This document shows, in pieces, positions 25,619-34,109 of a DNA stretch of 59,409 nucleotides. Numbering within the stretch: position 1 is the first letter of the stretch; each line of letters starts with the position of its first letter. Origin of the DNA: Geobacter sp. UBA5735. Its GTDB lineage: Bacteria; Desulfobacterota; Desulfuromonadia; Geobacterales; Geobacteraceae. The translations under genes and the position numbers were made by a program. The notes under the pieces were generated by a model. It saw only the letters and a list, made by a program, of their open reading frames with translations, did not search any database and was not told where the DNA came from. The stretch spans positions 1 to 59,409 of the forward strand of contig DIFZ01000031.1 of the NCBI GenBank assembly GCA_002419385.1. The letters are read 5' to 3'.

Positions 25619-25811
25619 TCTCGCGCCCAGGTAGGTTGTAAACAGGTTTTTCAACAGATGTTGATAAGTTTAGGAAATGAGATATATCAATAAGTTAATT
25701 CGCAAAATGAGCGTATAAAACGGCATTTTTAACTGTAACTAGAAGTTTGAACAGTACCAGAGAACCCCCTAATTTGCAAGGCTATTTTTTCCGGGCCACG
25801 GAAAATTGGGC
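25619..25811. other. probable origin of replication segment between dnaA and rpmH
   Basis: The dnaA-rpmH intergenic region is AT-rich (especially 25668-25745). It holds two inverted DnaA-like 9-mers next to the dnaA start: TTTTCAACA (25648-25656) and, on the other strand, TTATCAACA (25667-25659). Each is one change from a standard box. Divergent flanking genes and strand switching are typical of a bacterial origin. Whether this side, the dnaA-dnaN side, or both form oriC cannot be settled by reading alone. Confidence 0.5.
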
Positions 25812-25841
25812 TTGACAAAAGAAGGTGGTTGGGATTAAAAA
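25812..25841 (+). promoter_or_regulatory. promoter of the rpmH operon
   Basis: A perfect TTGACA (25812-25817) is followed after 17 nt by TTAAAA/TAAAAA (25835-25841) as a poor -10 box. The rpmH start lies about 50 nt downstream. It is the only clear -35 element in the gap on this strand. Confidence 0.5.
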
Positions 25842-25892
25842 TATCAGTTCGCATTACTTCTTTATTTTTTGTCAAAAAAGGAGTTCGTACCT

Positions 25893-26042
25893 ATGAAGAG
25901 AACATATCAGCCGAGCAACATTTCCCGCAAGAGAACCCATGGGTTTCTTGTCCGCATGTCGACCAAGAACGGCAGGCTCGTAATCAAGAGAAGACGTGCC
26001 AAGGGCCGTAAAAAGCTTTCTGTCCAGATAGCCTGCAAGTAG
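25893..26042 (+). CDS. rpmH: 50S ribosomal protein L34
   Basis: The 49-residue, highly basic protein begins MKRTYQPSNISRKRTHGF and continues with the L34 core RMSTKNGRLVIKRRRAKGRKKL. AAAGGAG lies 9 nt before the ATG. It is the first gene of the conserved rpmH-rnpA-yidD-yidC string, reading away from dnaA. Confidence 0.97.
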   Translation: MKRTYQPSNISRKRTHGFLVRMSTKNGRLVIKRRRAKGRKKLSVQIACK

Positions 26043-26047
26043 GTGAT

Positions 26048-26407
26048 GTGGACACTTCCTTTTCCCGCTGCGAGAGGGTCAGGAAAAGACGTGACTATCT
26101 TCGCATAGCAGATTCCGGTCATAAACGTTCTACTTCCCATTTCATCATTCTCTGGCAGCCGGGTGCGTGCGAACATGCAAGGTTAGGAGTCACCGTAAGC
26201 CGGAAAGTTGGCATAGCGGTGGTGCGCAATCGCGTCAAGAGGCTGCTCAGGGAGTTTTTCAGGCTCCACAAGGACCTGTTCATCATCGCCGATTTCAACA
26301 TCATCGGTAAACGGGGAGCCGAACGGCTCTCTTACCAAGGCATATGCCGAGAGCTGGACAAAGCGCTGCAGTCCATTCGGAACCAGACATGTTCAAGCGG
26401 TTGCTGA
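26048..26407 (+). CDS. rnpA: ribonuclease P protein component
   Basis: Protein subunit of RNase P, which trims tRNA 5' ends. It is 119 residues and basic, with the RNR motif region VVRNRVKRLLREFFRLHKD at about residues 57-75 and the usual N-terminal RVRKRRDYLRI. A GTG start at 26048 lies 5 nt after the rpmH stop with AGGTGA close by, implying coupling. Its 3' end overlaps yidD by 19 nt, a common arrangement. Confidence 0.95.
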   Translation: MDTSFSRCERVRKRRDYLRIADSGHKRSTSHFIILWQPGACEHARLGVTVSRKVGIAVVRNRVKRLLREFFRLHKDLFIIADFNIIGKRGAERLSYQGICRELDKALQSIRNQTCSSGC

Positions 26408-26601
26408 TCACGGTACTCGTCGGTTATCAGAACTATCTTTCCCCCTTCCTGGGAAATGCCTGTCGTTTCTATCCCACCTGTTCGCAGTATTCCAAGCAAT
26501 CGTTGGAAAAATACGGTCTGTTGAGGGGCATTGCCCTAACCTGCGCACGGCTGATAAAGTGCCATCCGTTTCATCCGGGGGGATACGATCCCGTACCCTA
26601 G
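26389..26601 (+). CDS. yidD: membrane protein insertion efficiency factor YidD
   Basis: The 70-residue product has the family core CRFYPTCSQYSKQSLEKYG and the C-terminal CHPFHPGGYDPVP, with a short N-terminal amphipathic/hydrophobic helix. It helps YidC-dependent insertion at the inner membrane. The start is ATG 26389 inside rnpA. The longer frame from 26344 would only add rnpA-overlapping residues. Confidence 0.95.
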   Translation: MFKRLLITVLVGYQNYLSPFLGNACRFYPTCSQYSKQSLEKYGLLRGIALTCARLIKCHPFHPGGYDPVP

Positions 26602-26616
26602 CCTCCAGGAGTTTAC

Positions 26617-28206
26617 ATGGAAAAGCGTGCATTACTGGCAGTAGTACTTTCACTTGGTTTTTTTTATCTTTATTCGCTGCTGTTTCCCGCACCGGAGACG
26701 AAGAAGGATGTGCCTCCTGTACAGCAGAGTGCATCGTCCACCAGGGTTGACCGTCCTGTTTCACCGCCAGCGGTTCTACCGGTTGTCCAACCGGATTCAA
26801 AAGCATCTCCGCCCCGGGAAGTTGCGGTGGAGACGGATCTTTTTACCGCCATCTTTTCAACCCAAGGCGCGGGGATAAAGAAACTCGTACTGAAAAAGCA
26901 CCGTGAAACCGCTGACAGGAACGGCAAGCCCGTTTCCCTGGTTTCTTCGCTGAACCCGGATCAGTATTACCTGCGAACAGCAGCTGCAGGTCTGTCTCTG
27001 GACCCCGGCGCGATCTATGCCACCGGCACACGTTCGCTCAAGTTAAGCGGCGACGAGAAGCAGCGGATCGACTTCGTGTGGAAATCTCCACAAGGTGTTA
27101 CCGTTACGAAGAGTTATGTGTTCACCGGCAACAGGTATGAGGTTGGCCTTGAGAACAGGATTGAAAACCAGAGTACCGAAAAGCGCAACATCAGCCTCAA
27201 TCTCCTGGTGCCCCACCAGGCAGACGTAGCAGCCAAAGAGGGAAGATTCGAGGTCAATGCCGCCGTTACCTTCGCGGACGGGAGTTTTTCATCGAAGCCG
27301 GCAAAAGACCTGGTGGAGAAACCTGCAAAGTATTCGCAAAATGTTGCGTGGACCGGCTACGCTGACAAGTATTTCATGACCGCCATCATGGCCGAATCAG
27401 GCAGCATCGCTTCGGTTGCCATGCAGAAAGCCGCATCCGGCAATCTGGAAACAACCATTGCATCCGGAGATCGGGAGCTCGCCGCCGGGCAAACCACAAC
27501 CCTGTCCTACCGCCTTTTCTTCGGACCGAAAGACCTGGATATTCTGAAGTCGCAAGGGGCGGGCCTTGAGCAGGCCCTCGATCTTGGATGGTTTTCCGCG
27601 ATTGCAAAGCCGCTTCTCTATGTGCTGAAATACTTTTACAAGTACACCCACAATTACGGTATTGCCATTATCATCATTACCGTGATCATCAAACTGCTGT
27701 TTTTCCCCTTGACCCACAAGAGCTACAAGTCAATGAAGGACATGCAGAAGCTGCAGCCGAAGATGGCCGAATTGAAGGAAAAACACAAGGACGATCGGGA
27801 TGGAATGAATCGTGCGATGATGGAGCTGTATCGCACCCACAAGGTCAACCCTCTGGGGGGATGCCTTCCCATGGTGATCCAGATACCCGTGTTTTTCGCG
27901 CTCTACAAAGCTTTGATGTTTTCCATCGAACTGCGTCACGCTCCGTTCATGCTCTGGATTACGGATCTTTCGGCCAGGGACCCCTACTATGTGACCCCCA
28001 TCATCATGGGGGCGACAATGTTCATTCAGCAGAAAATGACCCCATCGACCATGGACCCGATGCAGGCTAAGGTGATGCTGGCGCTTCCCGTCGTGTTCAC
28101 CTTCATGTTTTTGAACTTCCCTTCAGGGTTGGTCATTTACTGGCTGGTAAACAACGTTCTGACCATCGCGCAACAGATGTACATAAACAGGATTACCAGC
28201 GACTAG
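26617..28206 (+). CDS. yidC: membrane protein insertase YidC
   Basis: The 529-residue Gram-negative-type insertase has an N-terminal membrane anchor (about 5-22), a Pro/Ser-rich linker, the large periplasmic beta domain (about 70-325), and the conserved five-helix core from about 330. In the core, LGGCLPMVIQIPVFFALYKA and the final FNFPSGLVIYW-like segment are clear. The basic cytoplasmic loop KSMKDMQKLQPKMAELKEKH is present. The C-terminus is short (NRITSD). mnmE follows after only 26 nt, with no jag gene between. Confidence 0.97.
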   Translation: MEKRALLAVVLSLGFFYLYSLLFPAPETKKDVPPVQQSASSTRVDRPVSPPAVLPVVQPDSKASPPREVAVETDLFTAIFSTQGAGIKKLVLKKHRETADRNGKPVSLVSSLNPDQYYLRTAAAGLSLDPGAIYATGTRSLKLSGDEKQRIDFVWKSPQGVTVTKSYVFTGNRYEVGLENRIENQSTEKRNISLNLLVPHQADVAAKEGRFEVNAAVTFADGSFSSKPAKDLVEKPAKYSQNVAWTGYADKYFMTAIMAESGSIASVAMQKAASGNLETTIASGDRELAAGQTTTLSYRLFFGPKDLDILKSQGAGLEQALDLGWFSAIAKPLLYVLKYFYKYTHNYGIAIIIITVIIKLLFFPLTHKSYKSMKDMQKLQPKMAELKEKHKDDRDGMNRAMMELYRTHKVNPLGGCLPMVIQIPVFFALYKALMFSIELRHAPFMLWITDLSARDPYYVTPIIMGATMFIQQKMTPSTMDPMQAKVMLALPVVFTFMFLNFPSGLVIYWLVNNVLTIAQQMYINRITSD

Positions 28207-28232
28207 TCAGGCTGTGGGGGGCAGGAGAGGAA

Positions 28233-29603
28233 ATGTATCGCAAGGACACGATTACTGCCATCGCGACGCCCGTTGGTGAGGGAGGCATCGGCATTGTCAG
28301 GGTAAGTGGTGTGGGAGCGGCCGAGATTGCTGACCGCATATTTCGCGCACGGGGAAGCGGTGGCTTGCAGAGCCACCGCTTTTATTATGGCGACATCATC
28401 GACCCCTCGAGCGGCTTCCTGCTGGATGAGGCCATGGTGGTGATCATGCTGGCGCCCCGATCATACACCAGGGAAGATGTCCTCGAAATCCAGTGCCATG
28501 GCGGCTATCTGGTCGTGCGAAAGGTTCTCGAACTGGTCCTGAGCCAGGGTGCCCGGCTGGCCGAACCGGGCGAATTTACCAAGCGTGCGTTTCTGAACGG
28601 GCGGATCGACCTGTTGCAGGCTGAGGCGGTGATAGAATTGATCCGCAGCAAAACCGAAGCTGCGCTGGCAATCGCACAGCATCAGCGCGAAGGAGTGCTG
28701 TCGGGGAGAATTGCTGCTGCAAAGGAAGGCCTGTTCAAATCACTGGCACTGATTGAGGCTTACATAGATTTCCCCGAAGACGATATCGACTTGCCCGACA
28801 ACTGTGAGATCCGCTCAGCGGTCAGTGAATGCTTTGCCCGCATCGATGAGCTGCTCGACGGCTTCAGTGAGGGCAGGGTGCTGAGGGAAGGCGTATCGGT
28901 TCTCATTGCGGGAAAGCCGAATGTTGGAAAGTCAAGCCTCTTGAATACTCTTCTCCGGGAAAAAAGGGCAATTGTCACCTCAGTGCCCGGGACTACGCGC
29001 GACATAATTGAGGAGGTTGTAAATATCAAAGGGTTGCCGGTGACTCTTCTCGATACCGCGGGTATCCGCGAGACCGGGGACGAAGTCGAGCAGGAAGGGA
29101 TGCGGCTGACCCTGGAGAAGATCCCGCTAGCCGACCTGATACTGTTCGTTGTAGACGGTTCGATGCCATTCGATGATGAGGATAGGCTAATAAAAGACGC
29201 CGTCTCCGGTTGCTCTGTACTTCTGGTAGTGAACAAGAGCGACCTTCCGGTTGTTGTCGAGGTTCCTCAGGAACTCGCCGCGAACAAGACCGTGCGCATA
29301 TCAACGAAGTCGGGAGAAGGCATCGACTGTCTGCGCGAAGCACTGTTTGCAACGTTCATCCGCGAGGGAGTGCTGGAAGGCCGGGATTATGCGGCCCTTT
29401 CTCAGGTACGGCACCGGGATGCGCTGGAGAGGGCCAGGGGGCACCTTCTTTCATTTCTGCAAGGATTCGGGACAGGAGTCGGGCTCGAGTTTGTAGCCCT
29501 TGATCTCAGGGAAGCTTTGGGCGCTTTGGGTGAGGTGACCGGCGAAACAACTCCCGATGCTATCCTCGACGAGATATTTTCCCGGTTCTGTATCGGAAAA
29601 TAG
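28233..29603 (+). CDS. mnmE: tRNA modification GTPase MnmE
   Basis: Works with MnmG to place carboxymethylaminomethyl (cmnm5) groups on wobble uridine 34. The 456-residue protein has an N-terminal tetrahydrofolate-binding domain (TITAIATPVGEGGIGIVRVS), a helical domain, and an inserted G domain: G1 GKPNVGKSSLLN at about 226, then DTAGIRETGDEVEQEG and NKSD. It ends in the catalytic FCIGK. The start is ATG 28233 after GGAGAGG. Confidence 0.97.
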   Translation: MYRKDTITAIATPVGEGGIGIVRVSGVGAAEIADRIFRARGSGGLQSHRFYYGDIIDPSSGFLLDEAMVVIMLAPRSYTREDVLEIQCHGGYLVVRKVLELVLSQGARLAEPGEFTKRAFLNGRIDLLQAEAVIELIRSKTEAALAIAQHQREGVLSGRIAAAKEGLFKSLALIEAYIDFPEDDIDLPDNCEIRSAVSECFARIDELLDGFSEGRVLREGVSVLIAGKPNVGKSSLLNTLLREKRAIVTSVPGTTRDIIEEVVNIKGLPVTLLDTAGIRETGDEVEQEGMRLTLEKIPLADLILFVVDGSMPFDDEDRLIKDAVSGCSVLLVVNKSDLPVVVEVPQELAANKTVRISTKSGEGIDCLREALFATFIREGVLEGRDYAALSQVRHRDALERARGHLLSFLQGFGTGVGLEFVALDLREALGALGEVTGETTPDAILDEIFSRFCIGK

Positions 29604-29607
29604 ACAA

Positions 29608-29623
29608 CGTTTCACGTGGAACA
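29608..29623. promoter_or_regulatory. parS-like chromosome segregation site
   Basis: CGTTTCACGTGGAACA matches the ParB-binding consensus TGTTTCACGTGAAACA at 14 of 16 positions and keeps the CACGTG centre. It lies in the mnmE-mnmG gap, about 4 kb from dnaA, where parS sites usually cluster. parA and parB themselves are not in the window. Confidence 0.65.
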
Positions 29624-29782
29624 CTGCTTCCAAAGGCCCGTTTTGCAGCCATTAAGAGGCTCCATCGATATTTTGAAGGCCGAGCGGAGCTGGTCTCGAA
29701 CCCCATTCAGTGCATCGTTGACGTGGGGCTCGTCCCTCGTTTCACAAATTTTTGAGGTGAGCTGAATGCATAAGGAATCAAC

Positions 29783-31657
29783 GTGGTAGTTTACGAGAAG
29801 AAGTATGACATTATCGTGGTCGGCGCAGGACATGCGGGGTGCGAAGCGGCTCTTGCGGGGGCACGCCTGGGTTGCGAAACCCTGCTCCTTTCCATCAATC
29901 TGGATGCCATAGCCCTCATGTCCTGCAACCCTTCCATCGGTGGTTTGGCAAAGGGCCACCTGGTGCGGGAGATCGATGCTCTCGGCGGGGAGATGGGGAA
30001 GATCATTGATGCCACGGGAATTCAGTTTCGTACCCTCAACACACGAAAAGGCCCGGCTGTGCGGGCTTCGCGTGCCCAGGCCGACAAGCAGCGCTACAGG
30101 CTGCGCATGAAACAGGTGTTGGAGTTGCAGGACAATCTGTCCATGAAGCAGGGCGAGGTTACCGGTCTCTATGTTAAAGAAGGCGTTGCCCTGGGTGTTG
30201 ACACGAAGGTTGGAGTGCGGTTTCTCGGCCGGACGGTAATCCTGACCACGGGGACATTCCTTCGCGGCCTCATACATGTGGGCCTTACCAGTTACGCCGG
30301 TGGAAGGGCTGGCGACCTTCCCGCGGAGAGTCTGTCCGCTTCTCTTCTCGAACAGGGGTTTGACGTTGGCAGGCTGAAAACGGGAACCCCTGCAAGGCTG
30401 GACGGGCGAACCATCGATTTCAGCCGTCTCGAGATCCAGCACGGGGATAATCCTCCGCTGCCTTTTTCTTTTTCGACCGACAGGATCGACAGGCCCCAAC
30501 TGCCGTGCCATATTGCCTACACGAACGAGAGAACCCACGACATCATCCGCGCCAACCTGGATCGTTCACCGCTCTACGGCGGCCTGATTGAAGGCATCGG
30601 ACCGCGATACTGCCCGTCAATAGAAGACAAGGTCGTCCGTTTTCCCGACAAGGAAAGACATCAGTCCTTTCTGGAGCCGGAGGGGCTGGATACGGTTGAA
30701 ATCTACCCCAGCGGGCTTTCCACGTCGCTCCCGATCGATGTTCAGTTTGCGCTCTACAGATCCATCGAAGGGCTCGAATCCGTCGAAGTCATGCGTCCCG
30801 CTTATGCCATCGAGTATGACTACGTCGACCCCATACAGATTCATTCTTCGCTGGAAACAAAACGCGTGTGCAATCTCTACCATGCAGGACAGATAAATGG
30901 CACGTCCGGATACGAAGAGGCGGCAGCGCAGGGGCTGATGGCAGGCATTAACGCAGCTCTGCGCACAAAGGGAAAAGCCCCCCTGATTCTCGGCCGGGGT
31001 GATGCTTACATCGGCGTGCTCATTGACGATCTGGTTACACTGGGCACCCGTGAACCTTATCGCATGTTCACTTCACGGGCCGAGTTCCGCCTCCTGCTGC
31101 GGGAGGACAATGCCGACCTCAGGCTCCGTGAAAAAGGTCACGAAATCGGCCTTGTCAGGGAAGAAGACTTTGACCGTTTCTGCAGAAAGCGGCAGATGAT
31201 TGCTGATGAACTGGAAAGGATCCGCTCAACACGGCTCCTCCCTTCTGGCACAGACAGCTCTTTTCTGGAAGAATTCGGCCTTGTTGACCTTCACAATGGA
31301 CTAAGCTACGAGCAGTTGCTGCGCAGGACCGAATTTACTTACCAGGAACTGATGCGCATTGACTCGACTGCTGCCGGACTGCCGCACGACGTGCGGGAGC
31401 AGGTCGAAATACAGGTCAAGTATGAAGGATATATAAAGAGACAGTTGGAGCAGATAGAGCGCTCTGTCAGGCTGGAAAACAGCAGGATACCCGAAGATTT
31501 CGATTATGCTGCCCTAGCGGGTCTTTCCAGCGAAGTTCGGGAAAAGCTGCTTCGCTTCAGACCTGATACCCTGGGCCAGGCATCGAGAATACCGGGGGTT
31601 ACACCTGCTGCAGTCTCCATTCTTGCTGTGGCGATCAAGACGGGACGGGCCAGATGA
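29783..31657 (+). CDS. mnmG: tRNA uridine-5-carboxymethylaminomethyl modification protein MnmG
   Basis: FAD-binding partner of MnmE in wobble-uridine modification. It has 624 residues, with the dinucleotide motif IIVVGAGHAGCEAALAGARLG near the N-terminus, the hallmark MSCNPSIGGLAKGHLVREID (catalytic Cys), and GTFLRGLIHVG. The C-terminal helical domain ends near VKTGRAR-like residues. The start is GTG 29783 with AAGGA 6 nt upstream. Its stop overlaps the rsmG start by ATGA. Confidence 0.97.
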   Translation: MVVYEKKYDIIVVGAGHAGCEAALAGARLGCETLLLSINLDAIALMSCNPSIGGLAKGHLVREIDALGGEMGKIIDATGIQFRTLNTRKGPAVRASRAQADKQRYRLRMKQVLELQDNLSMKQGEVTGLYVKEGVALGVDTKVGVRFLGRTVILTTGTFLRGLIHVGLTSYAGGRAGDLPAESLSASLLEQGFDVGRLKTGTPARLDGRTIDFSRLEIQHGDNPPLPFSFSTDRIDRPQLPCHIAYTNERTHDIIRANLDRSPLYGGLIEGIGPRYCPSIEDKVVRFPDKERHQSFLEPEGLDTVEIYPSGLSTSLPIDVQFALYRSIEGLESVEVMRPAYAIEYDYVDPIQIHSSLETKRVCNLYHAGQINGTSGYEEAAAQGLMAGINAALRTKGKAPLILGRGDAYIGVLIDDLVTLGTREPYRMFTSRAEFRLLLREDNADLRLREKGHEIGLVREEDFDRFCRKRQMIADELERIRSTRLLPSGTDSSFLEEFGLVDLHNGLSYEQLLRRTEFTYQELMRIDSTAAGLPHDVREQVEIQVKYEGYIKRQLEQIERSVRLENSRIPEDFDYAALAGLSSEVREKLLRFRPDTLGQASRIPGVTPAAVSILAVAIKTGRAR

Positions 31658-32319
31658 CCGAAGAGGTCGGCAGCCTGTTGTGCAGATGCGCCGAGGAACT
31701 GAAGCTGGCGTTACCTGATGAGCAACTTTCTTCCTTCCTTGTTTTGATGGCTGAACTCAGGAAATGGAACAGCAAGTTCAATCTTACTTCCATCAAAAAA
31801 GAAGCAGACATTACCCTGAAGCATTTCGTGGATTCCCTGCTGCTGCTATCTGTTGTCAGGTCACCGGGGAAACTGCTGGATATCGGCTCGGGAGGGGGAT
31901 TCCCTTCGCTTCCGCTCAAAATCATGCTTCCGGAATTGGGAATGGTTTCTGTTGACGCTGTGGAAAAGAAAATCATGTTCCAGCGGCATATGGCTCGCCT
32001 GCTTGGTTTTCAAACGTTCAGCGCGCTCCATTCGAGGGTGGAGCGTTTGCCCGGGAAGTATCTCGGAGAGTTCGACTGGATCGTAACGCGTGCATTTTCC
32101 GATCTGACGACCTTCGCTTCGTTGGGGCTTCCCTACTTAAAAAAGAACGGCAGCATGATTGCGATGAAAGGCAAAAGGGGGGCAGAAGAGGTGCGGGCCG
32201 CAGAGGGTGCGCTTGAGGAACAAGGCATAAAGGTATGCTCATGTCTTCATGAGAGACTCCCTCTATCGGGAGATGAGCGGTACCTGGTCGTGATGCAACG
32301 ACATAACGCCGGAAATTGA
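31654..32319 (+). CDS. rsmG: 16S rRNA (guanine527-N7)-methyltransferase
   Basis: The 221-residue SAM-dependent methyltransferase methylates G527 of 16S rRNA. It has KWNSKFNLTSIKKEADITLKH, the SAM motif LLDIGSGGGFPSLPLKI at about residue 70, and the WIVTRAFSDLTTF segment. It is coupled to mnmG by a 4-nt overlap. The downstream 243-nt gap shows no parAB genes and no clear terminator. Confidence 0.96.
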   Translation: MTEEVGSLLCRCAEELKLALPDEQLSSFLVLMAELRKWNSKFNLTSIKKEADITLKHFVDSLLLLSVVRSPGKLLDIGSGGGFPSLPLKIMLPELGMVSVDAVEKKIMFQRHMARLLGFQTFSALHSRVERLPGKYLGEFDWIVTRAFSDLTTFASLGLPYLKKNGSMIAMKGKRGAEEVRAAEGALEEQGIKVCSCLHERLPLSGDERYLVVMQRHNAGN

Positions 32320-32562
32320 AGGCATATACATTCAATTAGTTGCATATGTCAGATTTTGCCCCTGACTTTCTTTCAGAAAGGTTTTTAGTCGAAAGAAGGC
32401 ATGCAGGTCTATGTTCGCCGAATAAAGCCGCTGGAAACGAAATAAGGAAGCAGCTTTTTCGCTACACGCTGTGTATATTTTTCATCAAGCAGGACTGATT
32501 CCGTCGGCAGTGCGGAAAAAATTCTGAGTCTCACCACATTGCGTGAGCAGGGGTATTGTCTT

Positions 32563-32946
32563 ATGGAGTGTAGAGTCTACTACGAGGATACTGATGCAGG
32601 GGGAGTTGTCTATCATGCCCGATATCTCGGTTTTCTGGAGCGTGCCAGAACTGAGTTTTTCAGGATGCGGGGAGTTTCGGTGGGAGAACTGGCCAGCCGA
32701 GGGTTCGTGTTCCCGGTGGTCAGGCTTGAAATCGATTACCGGGCTCCAGCCGTGCTCGACGACCTGGTGTGGGTCAACACCGAGGTGCTCGATGCCGGCA
32801 AGACTTCTTTCACGATGGGACAGCAAGTGGTCCGCTCGGTGGACGGCAAACTGCTTGCCGCGGCAAAGGTTACCCTGGTCTGCGTGGGCCCGGGAATGAA
32901 GCCTAAGCGGTTGCCGGAAGAATTGGTTTCGCTGCTCAGCGAGTGA
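32563..32946 (+). CDS. ybgC: YbgC/4-hydroxybenzoyl-CoA thioesterase family acyl-CoA thioesterase
   Basis: The 127-residue hot-dog-fold enzyme has the signature YYEDTDAGGVVYHARYL at about residues 6-22, with the catalytic Asp in EDTD, then FLERARTEF and the central strand VVRLEIDYRAPA. YbgC proteins hydrolyse short or acyl-ACP thioesters and often travel with the Tol-Pal genes. Here pal and cpoB lie 25 kb away. The start is taken as ATG 32563. A TTG at 32539 would add eight unconserved residues. Confidence 0.88.
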   Translation: MECRVYYEDTDAGGVVYHARYLGFLERARTEFFRMRGVSVGELASRGFVFPVVRLEIDYRAPAVLDDLVWVNTEVLDAGKTSFTMGQQVVRSVDGKLLAAAKVTLVCVGPGMKPKRLPEELVSLLSE

Positions 32947-32952
32947 CGAACA

Positions 32953-33348
32953 ATGCGGGGTGATGTCGTGGGTTTGAATCACGAAGCACTTCGTGCGGCA
33001 TGTTTCGAGGCTGCACGGAAGTCAATGGCAGACATCCGTCCGACGGATGTGGCAAAAATTACCAGGCTGGCTGAAACGTTCTACAAACACTCACTGCACC
33101 ATGTCGGCCGCCTGAAGGATCAGGGACGTGACCCTGAGATTCTTGAACGGGCCGTGGTCTATCTGGCCCATACCCATGCAATATCCCCCATGCATGACTC
33201 TACCGAGTGGTTCATGTTTATGCTCCGCGCGCTGCTGGAACTGGCCTGCCCGGAAACCGGGCAGAATACTGAGACGATCCGTTTCCTTTCTGATCTGGAA
33301 GACGGTATCAGTGCCGCGCGCGAATCTGTTGTGACTGCGGCGCACTGA
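32953..33348 (+). CDS. hypothetical protein
   Basis: The 131-residue soluble helical protein begins 6 nt after the thioesterase stop, with GAGTGA as ribosome site, so it is probably co-transcribed. Features are several His residues (HSLHHVGRL, AHTHAISPMHDSTEW) and no signal peptide or membrane span. I recognise no family. The His/Asp clusters could be a metal site, but this is only a visual impression. Confidence 0.7.
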   Translation: MRGDVVGLNHEALRAACFEAARKSMADIRPTDVAKITRLAETFYKHSLHHVGRLKDQGRDPEILERAVVYLAHTHAISPMHDSTEWFMFMLRALLELACPETGQNTETIRFLSDLEDGISAARESVVTAAH

Positions 33349-33450
33349 CCCCTGTACTGTGGCGGAAACGGACTGCGGGAAAAGGCACCCGAACGGGAAA
33401 ACGGAAGAAGCGGCTTGCCCCGGTGCTGCACGTGGACCGTCCGTGGTGTT

Positions 33451-33786
33451 TCAGTGGTGGAATTTTCCGGTCCGCCCCTTATGAGATGGGGACGGAGACC
33501 GGTGGCATTCAAAGCATTGTTCATCCTGAAGCTTTCGCACTTCAAGTTTTGAGGCAGGTTTTTCCTTTGCAGGGACATTGTACTGCTCGGTCTGGAAATA
33601 CTCCCGGTCCCGTTCATCGCTGAGATTGGGCGCTTTGTAGGCAACCGTCCAGTTTGCACTGATGGGGACGCTATGACACTGGTCGCATCCTCCCGGTGGC
33701 GGGATTGCCTTCCACGCAGTCATCATGGCACAGCCGGCAACGGCAACTGCAACTGCAAAGAGTCCAATGACACTATTATTAGTCAT
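33451..33786 (-). CDS. small diheme c-type cytochrome lipoprotein
   Basis: The 111-residue protein starts MTNNSVIGLFAVAVAVAGC, a lipoprotein signal with lipobox VAGC at residues 16-19. It then carries two heme-attachment motifs, CDQCH (about 33-37) and CFECH (about 90-94). It should be exported, lipid-anchored and heme-loaded in the periplasm. The start is ATG 33786 after AGGTGGGGA. The upstream extension to 33936 is not conserved-looking. Its role in electron transfer is inferred only from the hemes. It is oriented against both neighbours. Confidence 0.85.
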   Translation of the reverse strand: MTNNSVIGLFAVAVAVAGCAMMTAWKAIPPPGGCDQCHSVPISANWTVAYKAPNLSDERDREYFQTEQYNVPAKEKPASKLEVRKLQDEQCFECHRSPSPSHKGRTGKFHH

Positions 33787-34109
33787 TCCCCACCTCGTGG
33801 TTATTGAATAGTGCAGCCGGGAGCCTGCTCGTACTGGTAAAAGCATATCACAAATCCGGTGAGTGCGCCATCGCCCAACAGCAAGGCTTTTCTGCCAGGG
33901 CGTAACTACCGTTTCCTGATGCGGAACCCGCAGCATTGTTCAACAGCCAAAAGGAATCCTTCATCCGGCCGTCACTCCGCCCATCAGGGAGTTTGCTCGT
34001 GTCCCTGCAGGGGAAGGGAAGATACCGGGAATTGTACTACTTGGTGCCGGATGACCGCAGCTGTCCCGGGACGATTGCCGCAAGGGGCGGCGAAAGGGGG
34101 AAATGTCAC
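33787..34109. other. divergent intergenic region between cytochrome and Nudix genes
   Basis: This 323-nt gap lies between two outward-reading genes and so must hold both promoters. An open frame in phase with the Nudix gene extends back to 33936, but its residues look random. No strong -35/-10 pair, riboswitch or repeat was recognised. Confidence 0.4.

Noticed and set aside
29612..30538. 308-residue minus-strand frame opposite mnmG
   Set aside because: Overlaps the conserved FAD-binding and catalytic part of mnmG. No family features of its own.
33936..34109. N-terminal extension of the Nudix protein
   Set aside because: In frame, but residues are unlike the family. GTG 34110 has a good ribosome site.
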